The notes: generated by a model not told the origin, from the sequence alone. Shown: positions 35,790-47,447, numbered from the stretch's first letter. The stretch is DNA of 64,000 bases from Chitinophaga pinensis (GCF_007896845.1 NZ_VOHS01000020.1:1-64000), one strand, 5' to 3'. Numbers and translations are program-made.

Positions 35790-37961
35790 ATGGGAACAGA
35801 TAAAAAAAGTGAACCGCTGAACAGGGTAGACGGAAGAGCCAAAGTAACCGGTAAAGCGAAATACTTCGCAGAGTTCGAAGTACCGGGTCTTACTTATGCT
35901 GTGATGGTGACCAGTACAATTACCCGCGGTACAATCGCTACGATCGATACAAAAAATGCGGAACGTGCACCTGGTGTACTGGCCGTATATACACACCTGA
36001 ACATGCCGGCGATACCGGGTTGGGCAGATCAGCCAAACAGTAATGCAAAACTGCCTTCCGGTGGAGAAAAATACCGCATGCTAGGCAGTAATAAGATACT
36101 CTTCAATGGTCAGCCGATTGCGCTTGTAGTGGCGAATACACTGGAGCGTGCACAATATGCCGCTTCACTGGTAACAGCCAGCTACAATAAAACGGAACAT
36201 CAGACGGACCTGCTGAAAAATACACAGAAAGCAGCCATGCCCGGCCGGTTCGGGGATTATACCCGTGGTGAGCAGAAAGAGGCGTATAAAACAGCTCCTG
36301 TTACCATTGCAGCTGATTATACCATCCCTGTAGAAGTACACAATCCGATGGAACTGGCGGGTATACTGGCTATCTGGGAAGGGGAAGATCAGCTGAAAGT
36401 ATATGCTAAAACTCAAGGGGTAAAAGCAACACAACGTACTCTGGCAGGTGCTTTTAAAATACCGGAAAAGAACGTACAGGTACATTCCGAATTTGTCGGC
36501 GGAGGGTTCGGTATGGGATTGCGCACATGGCCACAGGAAGTAGCCGTAGCTGCTGCCGCACGCCAGCTGAAAAAGCCGGTTAAACTGGTGATGACACGTC
36601 AGCAGATGTTCTCACTGGTAGGACATCGCCCCTACACCGTTCAACATATCAGTATGGGCGCAGACAAAGATGGTCAGTTACAGGGCATCTATCATGAAGC
36701 TACCGCTGAAACGGCGAGTTACGACGACTTTACAGAAGGTACCGTAGCCATGACACGTTTCATGTATGCCTGTCCGAATGTAACAACGAAATATCGCATT
36801 GTACCACTGGATAGAGGCGTTCCTATCTGGATGCGTGGTCCCGGTGAGGCGACAGGTGCTTTTGCTCTGGAATCGGCTATTGATGAAATGGCCTACAAAG
36901 TGAATATGGATCCGCTGGATTTTCGCGTGAAGAACTTCGCAGAAACCGATCCGGAAAAGAATAAACCCTTCTCCAGTAATAACCTGAAAGAAGCCTATCA
37001 GCTGGGTAGTGAGAAGATCGGCTGGAATAAACGTGATCGTACACCCGGTTCTATGAAAGACGGAGAGTGGCTGGTAGGGTATGGTATGAGTACAGGTGTA
37101 TTTGGTGCGCATCGTGGCGAATCAACCTGCCGTGCACAGCTGAATGCGGATGGTACATTGATCTTACAAAGTGCGACCAGTGATATTGGTCCGGGTACCA
37201 GTACCGCAATGGTGCAGATTGCACATGAAGTAACCGGTTTATCTATCAATAAAATACGTTTTGAACTGGGAGATGCGTCTTTACCACCATCTGGCAGTCA
37301 GGGTGGTTCGGCTACTGTTTCTTCTGTAGGTTCTGCTGTATTTGATACCTGTACCGCTCTGAAAGCACTGCTGGCAGAAGCAGGTCTCGCATTTGAAGAA
37401 GGGACAGTGAAACCGGTCACAGGTAAAACAGCCACCATGCAACAGGTGCTGGCTACACAGAACAAGACCTTTTTTGAAGTTACCAAATCATCCAAAGGAG
37501 GTGCGGAGCAGGATAAATACTCTATGTATTCCTTCTCCATCCATTTTGCAGAAGTGAGAGTACATCCGCATACGGGTGTTGTGCGCGTAAAACGGGTGGT
37601 GACAGTGGCTGATTCCGGCAGGATTGTGAGTCCGAAGACAGCAGCCAGTCAGATGATCGGTGGTGTTACCGGTGGTATCGGTATGGCATTGACAGAAGAA
37701 GCGGTTATTGATCACCGCTTTGGCCGTTTTGTGAATAACAATCTGGGTGACTATCATGTACCGGTAAGTGCCGACGTGCCACATATTGAAACGATTTTTA
37801 TTGACAAACCCGACCCATATAGTAATCCGATGGGATCTAAGGGGATGGGAGAAATTGCCCTCATAGGATTTTCCGCTGCTGTGGCAAATGCGGTGTATCA
37901 TGCTACCGGAAAGCGTATCCGGGAATTGCCGATCACACCCGATAAGATATTGTCCGCCTGA
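35790..37961 (+). CDS. paoC: Aldehyde oxidoreductase, molybdenum-binding subunit (PaoC/YagR type)
   Basis: 723 residues, as in the family. Ald_Xan_dh domain (DGRAKVTGKAKYFAEFEVPG), then the Mo-bis-domain with GGGFGMGLR and PGEATGAFALE. The catalytic glutamate lies in the C-terminal GSKGMGEIALIG. It binds the molybdenum cytosine-dinucleotide cofactor and oxidises aldehydes, probably aromatic, to acids. No XdhC/PaoD-type cofactor-insertion protein is adjacent, although family members usually need one; it may be elsewhere. A terminator follows within 10 bases. Confidence 0.92.
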   Translation: MGTDKKSEPLNRVDGRAKVTGKAKYFAEFEVPGLTYAVMVTSTITRGTIATIDTKNAERAPGVLAVYTHLNMPAIPGWADQPNSNAKLPSGGEKYRMLGSNKILFNGQPIALVVANTLERAQYAASLVTASYNKTEHQTDLLKNTQKAAMPGRFGDYTRGEQKEAYKTAPVTIAADYTIPVEVHNPMELAGILAIWEGEDQLKVYAKTQGVKATQRTLAGAFKIPEKNVQVHSEFVGGGFGMGLRTWPQEVAVAAAARQLKKPVKLVMTRQQMFSLVGHRPYTVQHISMGADKDGQLQGIYHEATAETASYDDFTEGTVAMTRFMYACPNVTTKYRIVPLDRGVPIWMRGPGEATGAFALESAIDEMAYKVNMDPLDFRVKNFAETDPEKNKPFSSNNLKEAYQLGSEKIGWNKRDRTPGSMKDGEWLVGYGMSTGVFGAHRGESTCRAQLNADGTLILQSATSDIGPGTSTAMVQIAHEVTGLSINKIRFELGDASLPPSGSQGGSATVSSVGSAVFDTCTALKALLAEAGLAFEEGTVKPVTGKTATMQQVLATQNKTFFEVTKSSKGGAEQDKYSMYSFSIHFAEVRVHPHTGVVRVKRVVTVADSGRIVSPKTAASQMIGGVTGGIGMALTEEAVIDHRFGRFVNNNLGDYHVPVSADVPHIETIFIDKPDPYSNPMGSKGMGEIALIGFSAAVANAVYHATGKRIRELPITPDKILSA

Positions 37962-37970
37962 CGGTTTTGT

Positions 37971-37997
37971 AAGAGGCTCCCATTCAGGGGGCCTCTT
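37971..37997 (+). terminator. Terminator of the paoABC operon
   Basis: Arms AAGAGGCTCCC and GGGGGCCTCTT (one G-T pair) around ATTCA, followed by T4 to 38001. Confidence 0.88.
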
Positions 37998-38062
37998 TTT
38001 TGTATGCAAGCGCGCAAAATCGTAATTTCACAGATTGCCTCTGTCGGGGAGGCTGACGAGAT

Positions 38063-39868
38063 ATGCATACAATCAACGACGTTCACCAACAGTTTGCAGA
38101 ATATTTCCAGATACCGGCTTTAAAGCCTTATGCGTACCTGCTTTCGCGGAAACTCAGCGAAGGGCATATCTGCCTGCACCTGAATAAACCTGTGGAGGCT
38201 GCTGGCGACCTGCCGGCATTCTGTGAAAATCTGCCTGCTGGTAGCAGAGCCTTACAGCAGATACCACTGGTCGCCAAAGGAGGAAGTGATAGTCAGCCTT
38301 TTGTGTTGTATCAGGAGCGGTTGTACCTGCAAAGGTATTTCCGGTATGAAACGATCTTCCTGCAACGTATTCGCCAGTTTCTGGCTACAGAAAAGGCTTT
38401 ATTGGCCGACAGACTGAAGATGCTGGAGACCAACCGCGCTTTTATCAGTAGTCTGTTTGCCGCCGGACCGGCATTTGTTGCCGATGCAGCTGATCCGGCT
38501 GACTGGCAGCTCAGTGCTGCTGTCACCGGTGTACTGAATAACTTTACCATTATCACAGGTGGTCCGGGTACCGGAAAGACCACTACCGTGGCTAAAATAC
38601 TTGCTATACTTTACTATCTGGATCCTTCCCTGAAGGTTGCCCTGGCTGCACCTACCGGTAAAGCAGCTGCCCGTATGGCGGAAAGTTTGCGTAATACGCA
38701 ATTGCCTGTGGATGATACCATCACCGCACAGTTCCGTAGTCTGGCCCCCGGTACCATTCACCGTTTACTGCGGTCCAGAAAAGATAGTCCTTACTTTGTG
38801 TATAATGCGGAGAATCCTCTGAACTATGATGTGGTGATCGTGGACGAATGTTCCATGATCGACGTGGCACTGTTTGCAAAGCTGCTGGCTGCCATCGGTA
38901 ATGGTACCCGACTGATATTGCTGGGCGATAAGGACCAGCTGGCATCTGTAGAAGCAGGGAGTTTGTTCGGTGATCTTTGTCAGGCACAGGATGCTCTGAA
39001 TATGTTCACTGCAGAGCGGCTGGCTCTGATTAATTCCTTCATCCCGGATGAAAGAAGAAAACTGCCGGCCAGTCAGATCAGAGATAATGATCAGCATCCT
39101 TTGTTTCAGCATCTCGTTGAATTACGCCGTAGCCATCGTTTTACTGGTGACAAAGGAATTGGTAAATTCAGTAAGGCGATCATTGCCAATGATCAGATGG
39201 CCATACAAGGTTTCTTCGCTCCGGGAGCAGATGAACAGGTGGCAATAGATGAAACGTATTCCAAAGAATTGTTCGCACAATTTGTAGCCGGTTACAGTGC
39301 CTTTATTGTGGAAAAAGATATCCGCAAAGCACTGCAGCTGCTCAACGACCTGCGTGTCTTGTGTGCGATCAGAGAAGGTGAGGAAGGCTTATATGCCATC
39401 AACAGAAATATAGAAAAGATCCTGCATGATAAACGCCTGATCCGTGTGAATGCTGAATTCTACGAGAACAGGCCTGTGATATTGACCCGCAACTACTATG
39501 AACACGGACTGTTTAACGGAGATACAGGTATCATCCGTACGGATGAACAGGGTGTGCTGATGGCATGGTTTGAAGACAGTAATGGTGAACTGAAAGCCAT
39601 CCTGCCGGGATACCTGACAGAAGCAGAAACCGTATTCGCTATGACCATTCATAAGAGTCAGGGATCTGAGTTTAGAGAAGTAATGGTGATCCTGCCACGC
39701 GCAAAAGACGTCCCTATTCTGACACGGGAGTTGCTCTATACCGGTGTGACCAGAGCCAAACAGAAAGTATATATACAATCCTCAGCGGAAGTGTTGTTAC
39801 TGACAGCAACACGCTTTGTGGAAAGAGCTTCGGGCATCGGACAGCGTTTTGCAGATGATCGCCCCTGA
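38063..39868 (+). CDS. recD: Exodeoxyribonuclease V subunit alpha, RecD
   Basis: 601 residues, the usual RecD length. Walker A GGPGTGKTTT, Walker B VDECSMID, motif III LGDKDQLASV, motif V TIHKSQGSEF and motif VI YTGVTRAK, all in order; an N-terminal RecD domain precedes them. It is the 5'-3' motor of RecBCD, which degrades linear DNA and loads RecA at Chi-like sites. First of recD-recC-recB; recC begins 16 bases after the stop. Confidence 0.95.
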   Translation: MHTINDVHQQFAEYFQIPALKPYAYLLSRKLSEGHICLHLNKPVEAAGDLPAFCENLPAGSRALQQIPLVAKGGSDSQPFVLYQERLYLQRYFRYETIFLQRIRQFLATEKALLADRLKMLETNRAFISSLFAAGPAFVADAADPADWQLSAAVTGVLNNFTIITGGPGTGKTTTVAKILAILYYLDPSLKVALAAPTGKAAARMAESLRNTQLPVDDTITAQFRSLAPGTIHRLLRSRKDSPYFVYNAENPLNYDVVIVDECSMIDVALFAKLLAAIGNGTRLILLGDKDQLASVEAGSLFGDLCQAQDALNMFTAERLALINSFIPDERRKLPASQIRDNDQHPLFQHLVELRRSHRFTGDKGIGKFSKAIIANDQMAIQGFFAPGADEQVAIDETYSKELFAQFVAGYSAFIVEKDIRKALQLLNDLRVLCAIREGEEGLYAINRNIEKILHDKRLIRVNAEFYENRPVILTRNYYEHGLFNGDTGIIRTDEQGVLMAWFEDSNGELKAILPGYLTEAETVFAMTIHKSQGSEFREVMVILPRAKDVPILTRELLYTGVTRAKQKVYIQSSAEVLLLTATRFVERASGIGQRFADDRP

Positions 39869-39884
39869 TAATTGAATAACACGT

Positions 39885-42800
39885 ATGGCACTATATCTGA
39901 GAGTGTCCAATTCACTGGAGAATCTCTCCATGGGACTGGCACAGACATTGAAAGCTTCTAACAGCCAGGTGTTTGAACAACACCTTATCGTCACACAGAC
40001 GGAAGGGATGAATAACTGGTTGAAGCTACAGCTGGCAGAGTACCTCGGTATTGCTGCCAATTGTCGTTTCCTCAAACCGAATGATCTGATCCATCAGATC
40101 TATTTCCTGATGGATGGCCAATATTCGGAAATGCTTTCCGGCAGAAATCTTACATGGTTGTTGTACAAACTGCTGGGAGAAGATATCTTCCGGGAAACCT
40201 ATCCTGCCGTTGCTACCTATTATCATACCACAGAACCAGATAGCGATCTGAAAAGAATGGCGCTGGCAGAAAGGACGGCTGACCTTTTTGATCAGTACCA
40301 GATCTATCGTCCGGAGATGATCAATGAATGGAACGCACCTCCGGAAGATCCTTTTGCAAAGGTAGACTGGCAGCAATATCTCTGGACGGAAGCCAAGAAA
40401 GTATCTGGTCATGCACTGCCGGATAAAACCATTATCGGACAGCACATACTGGATATGTTAAAGAATCCGGATCATCAGGAAACGCTCGCACACCGGATGA
40501 ATACCGTGCACTTGTTTGGCCTCTCCATCATCACGGCCTACCACGTACAGATCCTCCATGAACTGTCTTCTTTCATTGATATCTATTTTCATATCATCAA
40601 CCCTTCTCCGGAACTGTACTGGTTTGATGACAAGAGTGAAAAACAACAGGCACGCTGGCGTCTGAAAGGCCGCCCTATTCATGAATCTGATGTAGCCGGT
40701 AATCCCTTGCTCATGGGGTGGGGAAGAGTTGTGCAGGATACCTTCGGCCTGTTCTTCAAATATGATGCTTTTATCAATGCCTACGAAAGTGAAGGACTGG
40801 TAGAACCACAACCAGATACTCTCCTGAATAAAGTACAGCATGATATCTTTCTCAATGCCAATGATCAGCGACATCCTATCTTCCCGGAAGATGTGGAAGA
40901 TGGTTCGATTACCATCAATAACTGCTATACTGTTGCCCGTGAGGTAGAAGTACTGTACAACTATCTTGTACATCTTGTAGATAAAAAAAGAGAAACCTTA
41001 TCTCCACGTGATATCGTTGTCATGGTGAGAGATATCGATGTATATGCACCTTATATCAAGGCGATCTTTAATAACGCGCCTTACAAGTTCCGTTATACAA
41101 TAGCGGATGAAAGTTATGCGGATAGTGATAATCTGTTCAATGCACTACATGCCATCCTGCGATTGAATGAAGAAAATTTCAAAGCAGAGGAAGTCCTGCA
41201 GTTACTCGATTCTTCCTATATCCGTAAACGATTTGCCATCAACAATGTACCATTGATCCGTCAGGTGGTTGATCAGGCGAATATCCGTTTTGGTATTCAT
41301 GGTGCGAAAGAAGATGAGACCTATCTGGTCAGCTGGAAATATGGGATCAGACGTATCATGTATGGTATCTGTATGAGCGGTGATCAGGAATATGGCAGGG
41401 GAGAAGAAAGCTTTTTCCCATTGGATATACTGGAAGGCAGCGATAGCCTCGAAGTGATCCGCTTCTGTCATTTTGCAGAAGTCCTGATCTCTGCCATTGA
41501 AGATCGTAAAAAAGAACGCAGTATCAGTGGCTGGGTAGAGTATATCGAAGGCATACTGCATAACATGGTCTATGAACCGGAAGAAGAAATAGACGAAGAT
41601 TATAATACACTCATGCAGCAGTTGTCAGATTACAACCTGCTGAATGAATATATGAGCGATACAGTAGCTTTTGACGTATTCAGTCATAGCTTCCTGCAGA
41701 CATTGACCGGTACTACCCGTACCGGCTTATTTGTAAACGGAGGGATCACCTTCTGCTCCCTGATCCCCATGCGTAGTATTCCTTTCAGAGTAGTGGCGAT
41801 GCTGGGACTGGATTATGATAAATTCCCCCGCCGGGAACAGCCCATCGGTTTTAACCTGATGGAGAAAAACAAACAACGTGGTGATCGTAATGTAAAGGAT
41901 AACGATAAACACCTGTTTCTGGAAACAGTGCTCTCTGCACGACAATACCTGTATATCAGTTACGTCGGGCAAAGCGCCAAAGATAACAGCCGTATGCCGC
42001 CCTCTGCATTGGTGGATGAATTACTGGATTATATAGAATCCGGTTGTGAAGACCCGGAAGGTGTCAGGAACAGGCTTGTTACCAGACAACCTTTACAGGG
42101 TTTTAGCAGGAAATACGGACAGGGAGATGAACGGTTATACAGCTATCTGAATACCTCTGTACCGGAACGGACTATCACCCGTGCTGATAAAGCGATGGAA
42201 CAACAACCCATTGAAGAGATTGATCTGGATGAACTGGTACGGTTCTTTAAAAATCCTTTCAAGGCTTACTATAACAAAGTACTGGGGATCTACTATAATG
42301 ATGAACAGGTACTGTTGAATGAAACGGAGATCTTCCATCTTGATAGTTTACAGAAGTGGAGTCTGAAGAACGAGTTATTACAGATGGATACCAATGCCAT
42401 CGCTAATATGAAGATCCGCTTAGTGAAGACGGGCCGTCTGCCCCTGAAGAATATGGCTTATGTCGCATTGCAGCAGATAGAAGCCGAGGTACAACCCGTA
42501 CGAGAGAAATTCAGGGCCTGTACCAATGGCGCAGAAGAACAATCTGTACAGGTAAATCTGGATATAGAGGGCACGTTATTAAAAGGAACTATTAACAGCG
42601 TATTCGATGAAAAGCTGGTACAGGTATCGTGGTCTAAAAGAGAGGATAAATACCTGATGGAAGCCTACATCAGATATCTGGCGGGACGTGCAGCCGGTGT
42701 ACTGCGTGGCATGTGCTTTATCTCCGGTGCCAGTAAAAGAGAAGCTTTTGAGGCAATTCCTCTGACACAACAGGAAGCTTTGCGAAGACTGACTGCATTG

Positions 42801-43076
42801 GTGAAGATTTTCAGGGAAGGTTTTGAAAAGATCACACCGTTTTATCCTGACTTCGATATCAAACCAGCTGATGTGGCAGGACTGGATTTTAGCAAATTCA
42901 GTAAAAAAGTGGATAAGGCATTGGATAAAGGAGACGATATCACCATCGATCCATATATCTCCCGGGAGTATGAAAATGGTTTCTTTAAAGATGAAACCAT
43001 TCTCGATACTTATAAAGTCATTTGTAGTCATCTGCTGGTTCCGCTGGCAGAAATGATTCCGGGTTATTACAATTAA
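39885..43076 (+). CDS. recC: Exodeoxyribonuclease V subunit gamma, RecC
   Basis: 1063 residues in one frame. Typical start MALYLRVSNSLENL, conserved VTQTEGMNNWLKLQLAEYLGIAANCRF, LHLFGLS-like region, and FCSLIPMRSIPFRVVAMLGLDYDKFPR in the inactive helicase half. RecC holds the complex together and scans for Chi. It starts 16 bases after recD and ends 16 bases before recB. Its intactness matters for reading the frameshifts in recB next door. Confidence 0.95.
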   Translation: MALYLRVSNSLENLSMGLAQTLKASNSQVFEQHLIVTQTEGMNNWLKLQLAEYLGIAANCRFLKPNDLIHQIYFLMDGQYSEMLSGRNLTWLLYKLLGEDIFRETYPAVATYYHTTEPDSDLKRMALAERTADLFDQYQIYRPEMINEWNAPPEDPFAKVDWQQYLWTEAKKVSGHALPDKTIIGQHILDMLKNPDHQETLAHRMNTVHLFGLSIITAYHVQILHELSSFIDIYFHIINPSPELYWFDDKSEKQQARWRLKGRPIHESDVAGNPLLMGWGRVVQDTFGLFFKYDAFINAYESEGLVEPQPDTLLNKVQHDIFLNANDQRHPIFPEDVEDGSITINNCYTVAREVEVLYNYLVHLVDKKRETLSPRDIVVMVRDIDVYAPYIKAIFNNAPYKFRYTIADESYADSDNLFNALHAILRLNEENFKAEEVLQLLDSSYIRKRFAINNVPLIRQVVDQANIRFGIHGAKEDETYLVSWKYGIRRIMYGICMSGDQEYGRGEESFFPLDILEGSDSLEVIRFCHFAEVLISAIEDRKKERSISGWVEYIEGILHNMVYEPEEEIDEDYNTLMQQLSDYNLLNEYMSDTVAFDVFSHSFLQTLTGTTRTGLFVNGGITFCSLIPMRSIPFRVVAMLGLDYDKFPRREQPIGFNLMEKNKQRGDRNVKDNDKHLFLETVLSARQYLYISYVGQSAKDNSRMPPSALVDELLDYIESGCEDPEGVRNRLVTRQPLQGFSRKYGQGDERLYSYLNTSVPERTITRADKAMEQQPIEEIDLDELVRFFKNPFKAYYNKVLGIYYNDEQVLLNETEIFHLDSLQKWSLKNELLQMDTNAIANMKIRLVKTGRLPLKNMAYVALQQIEAEVQPVREKFRACTNGAEEQSVQVNLDIEGTLLKGTINSVFDEKLVQVSWSKREDKYLMEAYIRYLAGRAAGVLRGMCFISGASKREAFEAIPLTQQEALRRLTALVKIFREGFEKITPFYPDFDIKPADVAGLDFSKFSKKVDKALDKGDDITIDPYISREYENGFFKDETILDTYKVICSHLLVPLAEMIPGYYN

Positions 43077-43092
43077 TACAGGCAAGGACAAG

Positions 43093-46000
43093 ATGAACGA
43101 ACATATCAACTACCAGGATTTTAATGCGGCTACCGTACCTCTTCAGGATAGCAACCTGATAGAGGCCAGTGCCGGTACAGGGAAAACATATTCCATCGCT
43201 ATTCTCGTATTGAGACTGGTGCTGGAAAATGGACTTTCTATTAAAGAAATCTTGATGGTGACTTTCACCAAAGCAGCCGTGGCTGAACTGGAAGAACGTA
43301 TCCGTCTGTTTGTACGTACGGCGTATAAGATCAGTCAGGGACAGGAAACCAGAGACGAGAATATCTTTCGGCTGGTAGAAGAAGCGGTAGAACGTAACGG
43401 ACTGGCAGCTGTACAGCAACAATTGAGAGATGCCGTACTCTTTCTGGATGAAACAGCCGTATTAACTATTCATAGTTTCTGTCAGAAGACCCTCAATGAA
43501 TTTGCCTTTGAAACAGATCAGCTGTTTGGTGCGGAAATGATTCAGGATACTAAAACCCTGATAGCAGAAGAAGTCCAGAAGTTCTGGCGCAAATATGTTA
43601 CCACATTACACATCCGTTTACTGGAAAAGATCTGGGAACCGGATATGATGCAGGGGATCAATGTAGCGTTGAATGAACATATGGGTGGTAAACGTTACTA
43701 TGCTTATCAGCCCGGTAAGAGATATGTGATCAGACTGAAAGAACAGGAAGAGTGGTTGCAACAGCTGGATACCATAGATGAAAAGAAAGCCTCTGCTGAG
43801 AAAGTGTTGCTGGAGTATGTGACCAATGAACGGGAAACACTGAGAGGACTGTGTGAAGGAAACAGGTATGCTAAAACCGCTTTACTGCCCTGCGTAGATG
43901 ATCCTGCATTGTTTATAAAGACGGTAGCTGACAAAAGAAGCAGCGCCAAATATATCAGCACATTGTTGCCTGACATGCTTGTACACATGGATCAGGTAGC
44001 TGTTGTGGACGAAGAACGTAAAGGGATTGTACAGCAGGTGATCAGCCGTTTGTACTGCTTTGCCATAGAAGAGATTGCGGCAGGTGTAAAAGGCTTTAAA
44101 AAGCGAAATAACCTCCTGAGCTATGATGATATGATCACCAATCTGCACAAAGCGTTGGTGGATAGAAATAATCCGCGACTGGAAGAAGTGCTGCGCGAAA
44201 AATATAAGGCGGTGTTTGTGGATGAATTTCAGGATACTGACAGAATGCAGTATGAGATCTTTGAAAAGGCTTTTGGCGATAGTACCATCCTGTTTTATAT
44301 CGGTGATCCTAAGCAGAGTATCTATGCCTGGCGTAAGGCGGATATCTTTACCTATTTCAAGGCAAGGGGCAGTGTACAGCACGTATATAGTATGAACCGC
44401 AATTTCCGTTCATCTGAACCCTTTATTGCCGCGATGAACCAGTTCTTCCTGCCCGTACCCGGATTTGATACTTTCTATTCGAAGGAGAGGGCAGCGCTAT
44501 TAACTATATCAAGGTGGATAGTCCTGATAGTAACAGCAAAGGATTACTTTACAGAGGGGATGAGCCGGATGTGCCCATCTCCGTTTTTAATGCATCAAAC
44601 GGTACCGAATTGTCTGAGAGCGTGGCCGCACAGGTAGCAGCTTTACTGAGAAGCGGTGAATATTTTATTGGTGATGAGGATGACGTCGTCCCGTAAAACC
44701 ATCTGATATCGGTATCCTTGTGCGTACCGGCCGGCAAGGTCGTGAGGTCAAAGCACAGCTGGCGAAATTGGGGGTACCTGCAGTTACCGTGGATGATGCA
44801 AAAGTCTTACAATCAGAAGAAGCCACTTATCTGTTATACCTGATGGAAGCCATGCTGGCTCCCGACAGGTCTTCTATCAACCGTGCCCTGTTATCGCCTT
44901 TTACAGGCCTGAAACTGGAATCTGTACTGACGCTGGATGACGAGGTAACGTTGGGCTTATTCGGTAACTATAAGAACAGATGGCAGCAGGATGGTATTTA
45001 CACCGCGATGATGGATTTTGTGACCGACTTCAATGTGCGCAATGTGTTGTTGCACGCACATACAGAAAGTGGGGAACGTATCATATCAAATCTCTTCCAG
45101 CTGACGGAACTGGTGCATCAGATCCAGAGTCGTAAAAACCTGTCTATGACAGAACTGGTATCATGGCTTAAACGCGGTATTGACGGCATGGCTACAGAAG
45201 GGGACGAGTATGAGCAGCGTATGGAAAGTGACGAAGAAGCCGTAAATATCGTAACCATTCATAAGAGTAAGGGACTGGAATACAAAATTGTGATGGCGCC
45301 TTATCTCGATTTTGTAGAAAACAAATATATAGAGTTCTTCAGCTTCCGTGATCCGCTGACGGGAGACTATGTGGGTGTGGAAAAGAAACGTATGACTGAT
45401 GAACAGCAGGCTTCTTACGCACGGCAGGCCGAACAGGAAAACAGACGTCTGTTATATGTGGCGATCACCCGGGGTGTGTATAAGTGTTTTGTGTTCCGTA
45501 ATAACTATCATAAGAAATCTACCTTACTGACCTTCCTGGAGGCACTGATAGCAGCAGCGCCTTCTTCCGATATTATCCGTTTTGAAGAAGGGATTCCGGT
45601 AGCACCTGAACAGCAGGTCAGCAATAAGATCTTAGCACTCACACCGGTTAACCCCGATCTGCCTGTCAGGTTTGTGCTGAAAGAACAGAACTGGCGGAAG
45701 ATGAGTTATACCATGCTGGCGGCAAAGGCAGAACACAATCTGCGGACAAGGGCCTCACAACAGGAAGACCCTTACGAGACTTTTATTTTCCATACCTTAA
45801 AACGTGGCGCCAAGACAGGTAATCTGTTACACTTCCTGTTTGAGAATATCAATTTCTCAGAGGATAGTCGCTGGGAAAAATGGATCACAGAAACAATCCG
45901 TCGTTTGTACCGGGACAACAGGAATTGTATGGACCTATGTTAAAGCAGTTGCTGGAACATGTGTTACAGACAGATATTACGGTGGATGGCCACACATTCC

Positions 46001-46547
46001 CATTGGCCGCTATCATCTGGCATAAACGTATTCCCGAATTTGAATTTGATTTCCCGGTATCTGCATTTTTTCCCGATATGCTGAATGGTCTTTCTGATGA
46101 CAGGACGAGTGTGGTAGTGCGTCGTTTTCATGAACAGGGTAGCAGTGAACTGGAAGGGATCATGAATGGGAAAATGGACCTTTTCTTTGAGCATGAAGGC
46201 AGGTATTATATCCTCGACTGGAAATCCAACTACCTCGGAGGAACGCCGGAAGATTATACCCCGCAGCCGTATCCGCAGCGATGAACGAAAATAACTATCA
46301 CCTGCAATACCTGATCTATACTTTGGCGGCTAAGAAATACCTCGAAAGCCGCTTACATGCATTTGACTACGAAACACAATTCGGTGGTGTGATTTATTGT
46401 TTTGTCAGGGGCATAAGAAAAGGGCAGTCTACTGGTATATTCACCATTAAACCACCCTTATCCAAGATTTTGCAGCTGGAAAATAGTTTATCTCCTGACG
46501 CAAACAGGAAACAACCTCCTCAGCAAAAATTATTTGACATCTACTAA
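43093..46547 (+). pseudogene. recB: Exodeoxyribonuclease V subunit beta, RecB, with four frameshifts
   Basis: All RecB parts are present but in five frames. Helicase motifs EASAGTGKTYS, VDEFQDTD, YIGDPKQSIYAWRKAD and NFRSSEP are in 43093-~44490; motif V TIHKSKGLEYK and motif VI RRLLYVAITR in ~44697-45890. The nuclease motif LDWKSNYLG is in ~45890-46270 and the QYLIYTL motif in 46281-46547. Breaks: ~44490, ~44693 (CCGTAA where CCGGTAA restores frame), ~45898 (three T where four restore it) and ~46272 (TATCC where TATGCC restores it). Each is explained by one missing base. The nuclease catalytic Asp and Lys are intact. It is either a damaged subunit or a region with consensus errors. The last 18 bases overlap the convergent gene. 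Confidence 0.88.
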
Positions 46548-47434
46548 CAATGCCTGTCGCTGCTGTTCCAGTTTAGCCTGTACCAGTAATGCATGCAGTA
46601 CTTCCGTAGAAAATCCATGCAATAACAACCGGAATGCCGCTCCTGCCATAGGCAATGGTATCATCGGGTGTTTGTTATTGAGTGCCGTCAGTTTTTCCGG
46701 ACAATCCATAATCGTCGCTGCATAGATGCCGATCACTTCATCCAGTTGGAGTGAGTTGGTGGCCCGCCAGAAATCGGCGTCTGTCAGGAAGAACTGATAC
46801 ACCGGTGTGAATATCTCTATTGCTGTACCAAGGTCAATGAAGTTGGTCCACCGGTGGCGGAACTGCTCAAAAGGGATAGGCGTAGTGGAAATAGCACTGA
46901 AATCAGGCTTTTCCTGTTTGCTGACCTTTATCCCTTTCTCATCAATTGCCTTATTCAGATTAATGATAAAGTTATAAAGGTTCAGGTCATGTTCCAGAAA
47001 GAGGTTATCCTTAACATGACTCACCGCTGTCGGCTTCAGTGGATTCATGGGAATGTTTTCTGCTCCACTTACATTGTCTTTAATAAAGCGTAAAACCTCA
47101 GAACCGAGGTAAAATGCCGTAAGATCAAAAAGTTGGCCTCCGGGGTGATAAAGTATCTCATGCCCCAGAAAAGGCTCTTATGCAGCATTTTGGGCGCGTT
47201 GATCAGATTGGGGATAAAGATCTTAAAGACCTGCATCAGCACAATGCTGATCCTTGCAAAGGCTTTTATCACCGGATAAAGGAATTGCCGGCTTTTTGTA
47301 GAGGAGTCGTACAGGAAAGCAGCTTTTGCATCCGGATTGAAAGGGATGCTTTTATCAAGGAAGAGCGCATGCCAGTGACTCGGATTGCGCGTGTCATGCG
47401 GCATCTGCTCATAGTACTCTTTAGTATGTAACAT
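46530..47434 (-). pseudogene. DUF6999-like protein with one frameshift
   Basis: Two frames, 47434-~47110 (MLHTKEYYEQMPHDTRNPSHW...) and ~47110-46530 (FYLGSEVLRFIKDNVSGAEN... MNPLKPTAVSHVKDNLFLEHD), join into ~300 residues. A single missing T in the run near 47112 accounts for the break. The protein is helical, with hydrophobic stretches, HDLNLYNFIINLN and conserved Trp/Asp/His residues, but no motif I can tie to a reaction. I place it in DUF6999 from memory with limited certainty. It directly follows the ketoacyl-synthase fusion gene by 13 bases, so it probably acts in the same pathway. Confidence 0.6.
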
Positions 47435-47447
47435 GTGAATATCTTTG

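Noticed and set aside
36678..37112. 144-codon minus-strand open frame inside paoC
   Set aside because: Overlaps a complete molybdenum subunit gene; no start context or family resemblance.
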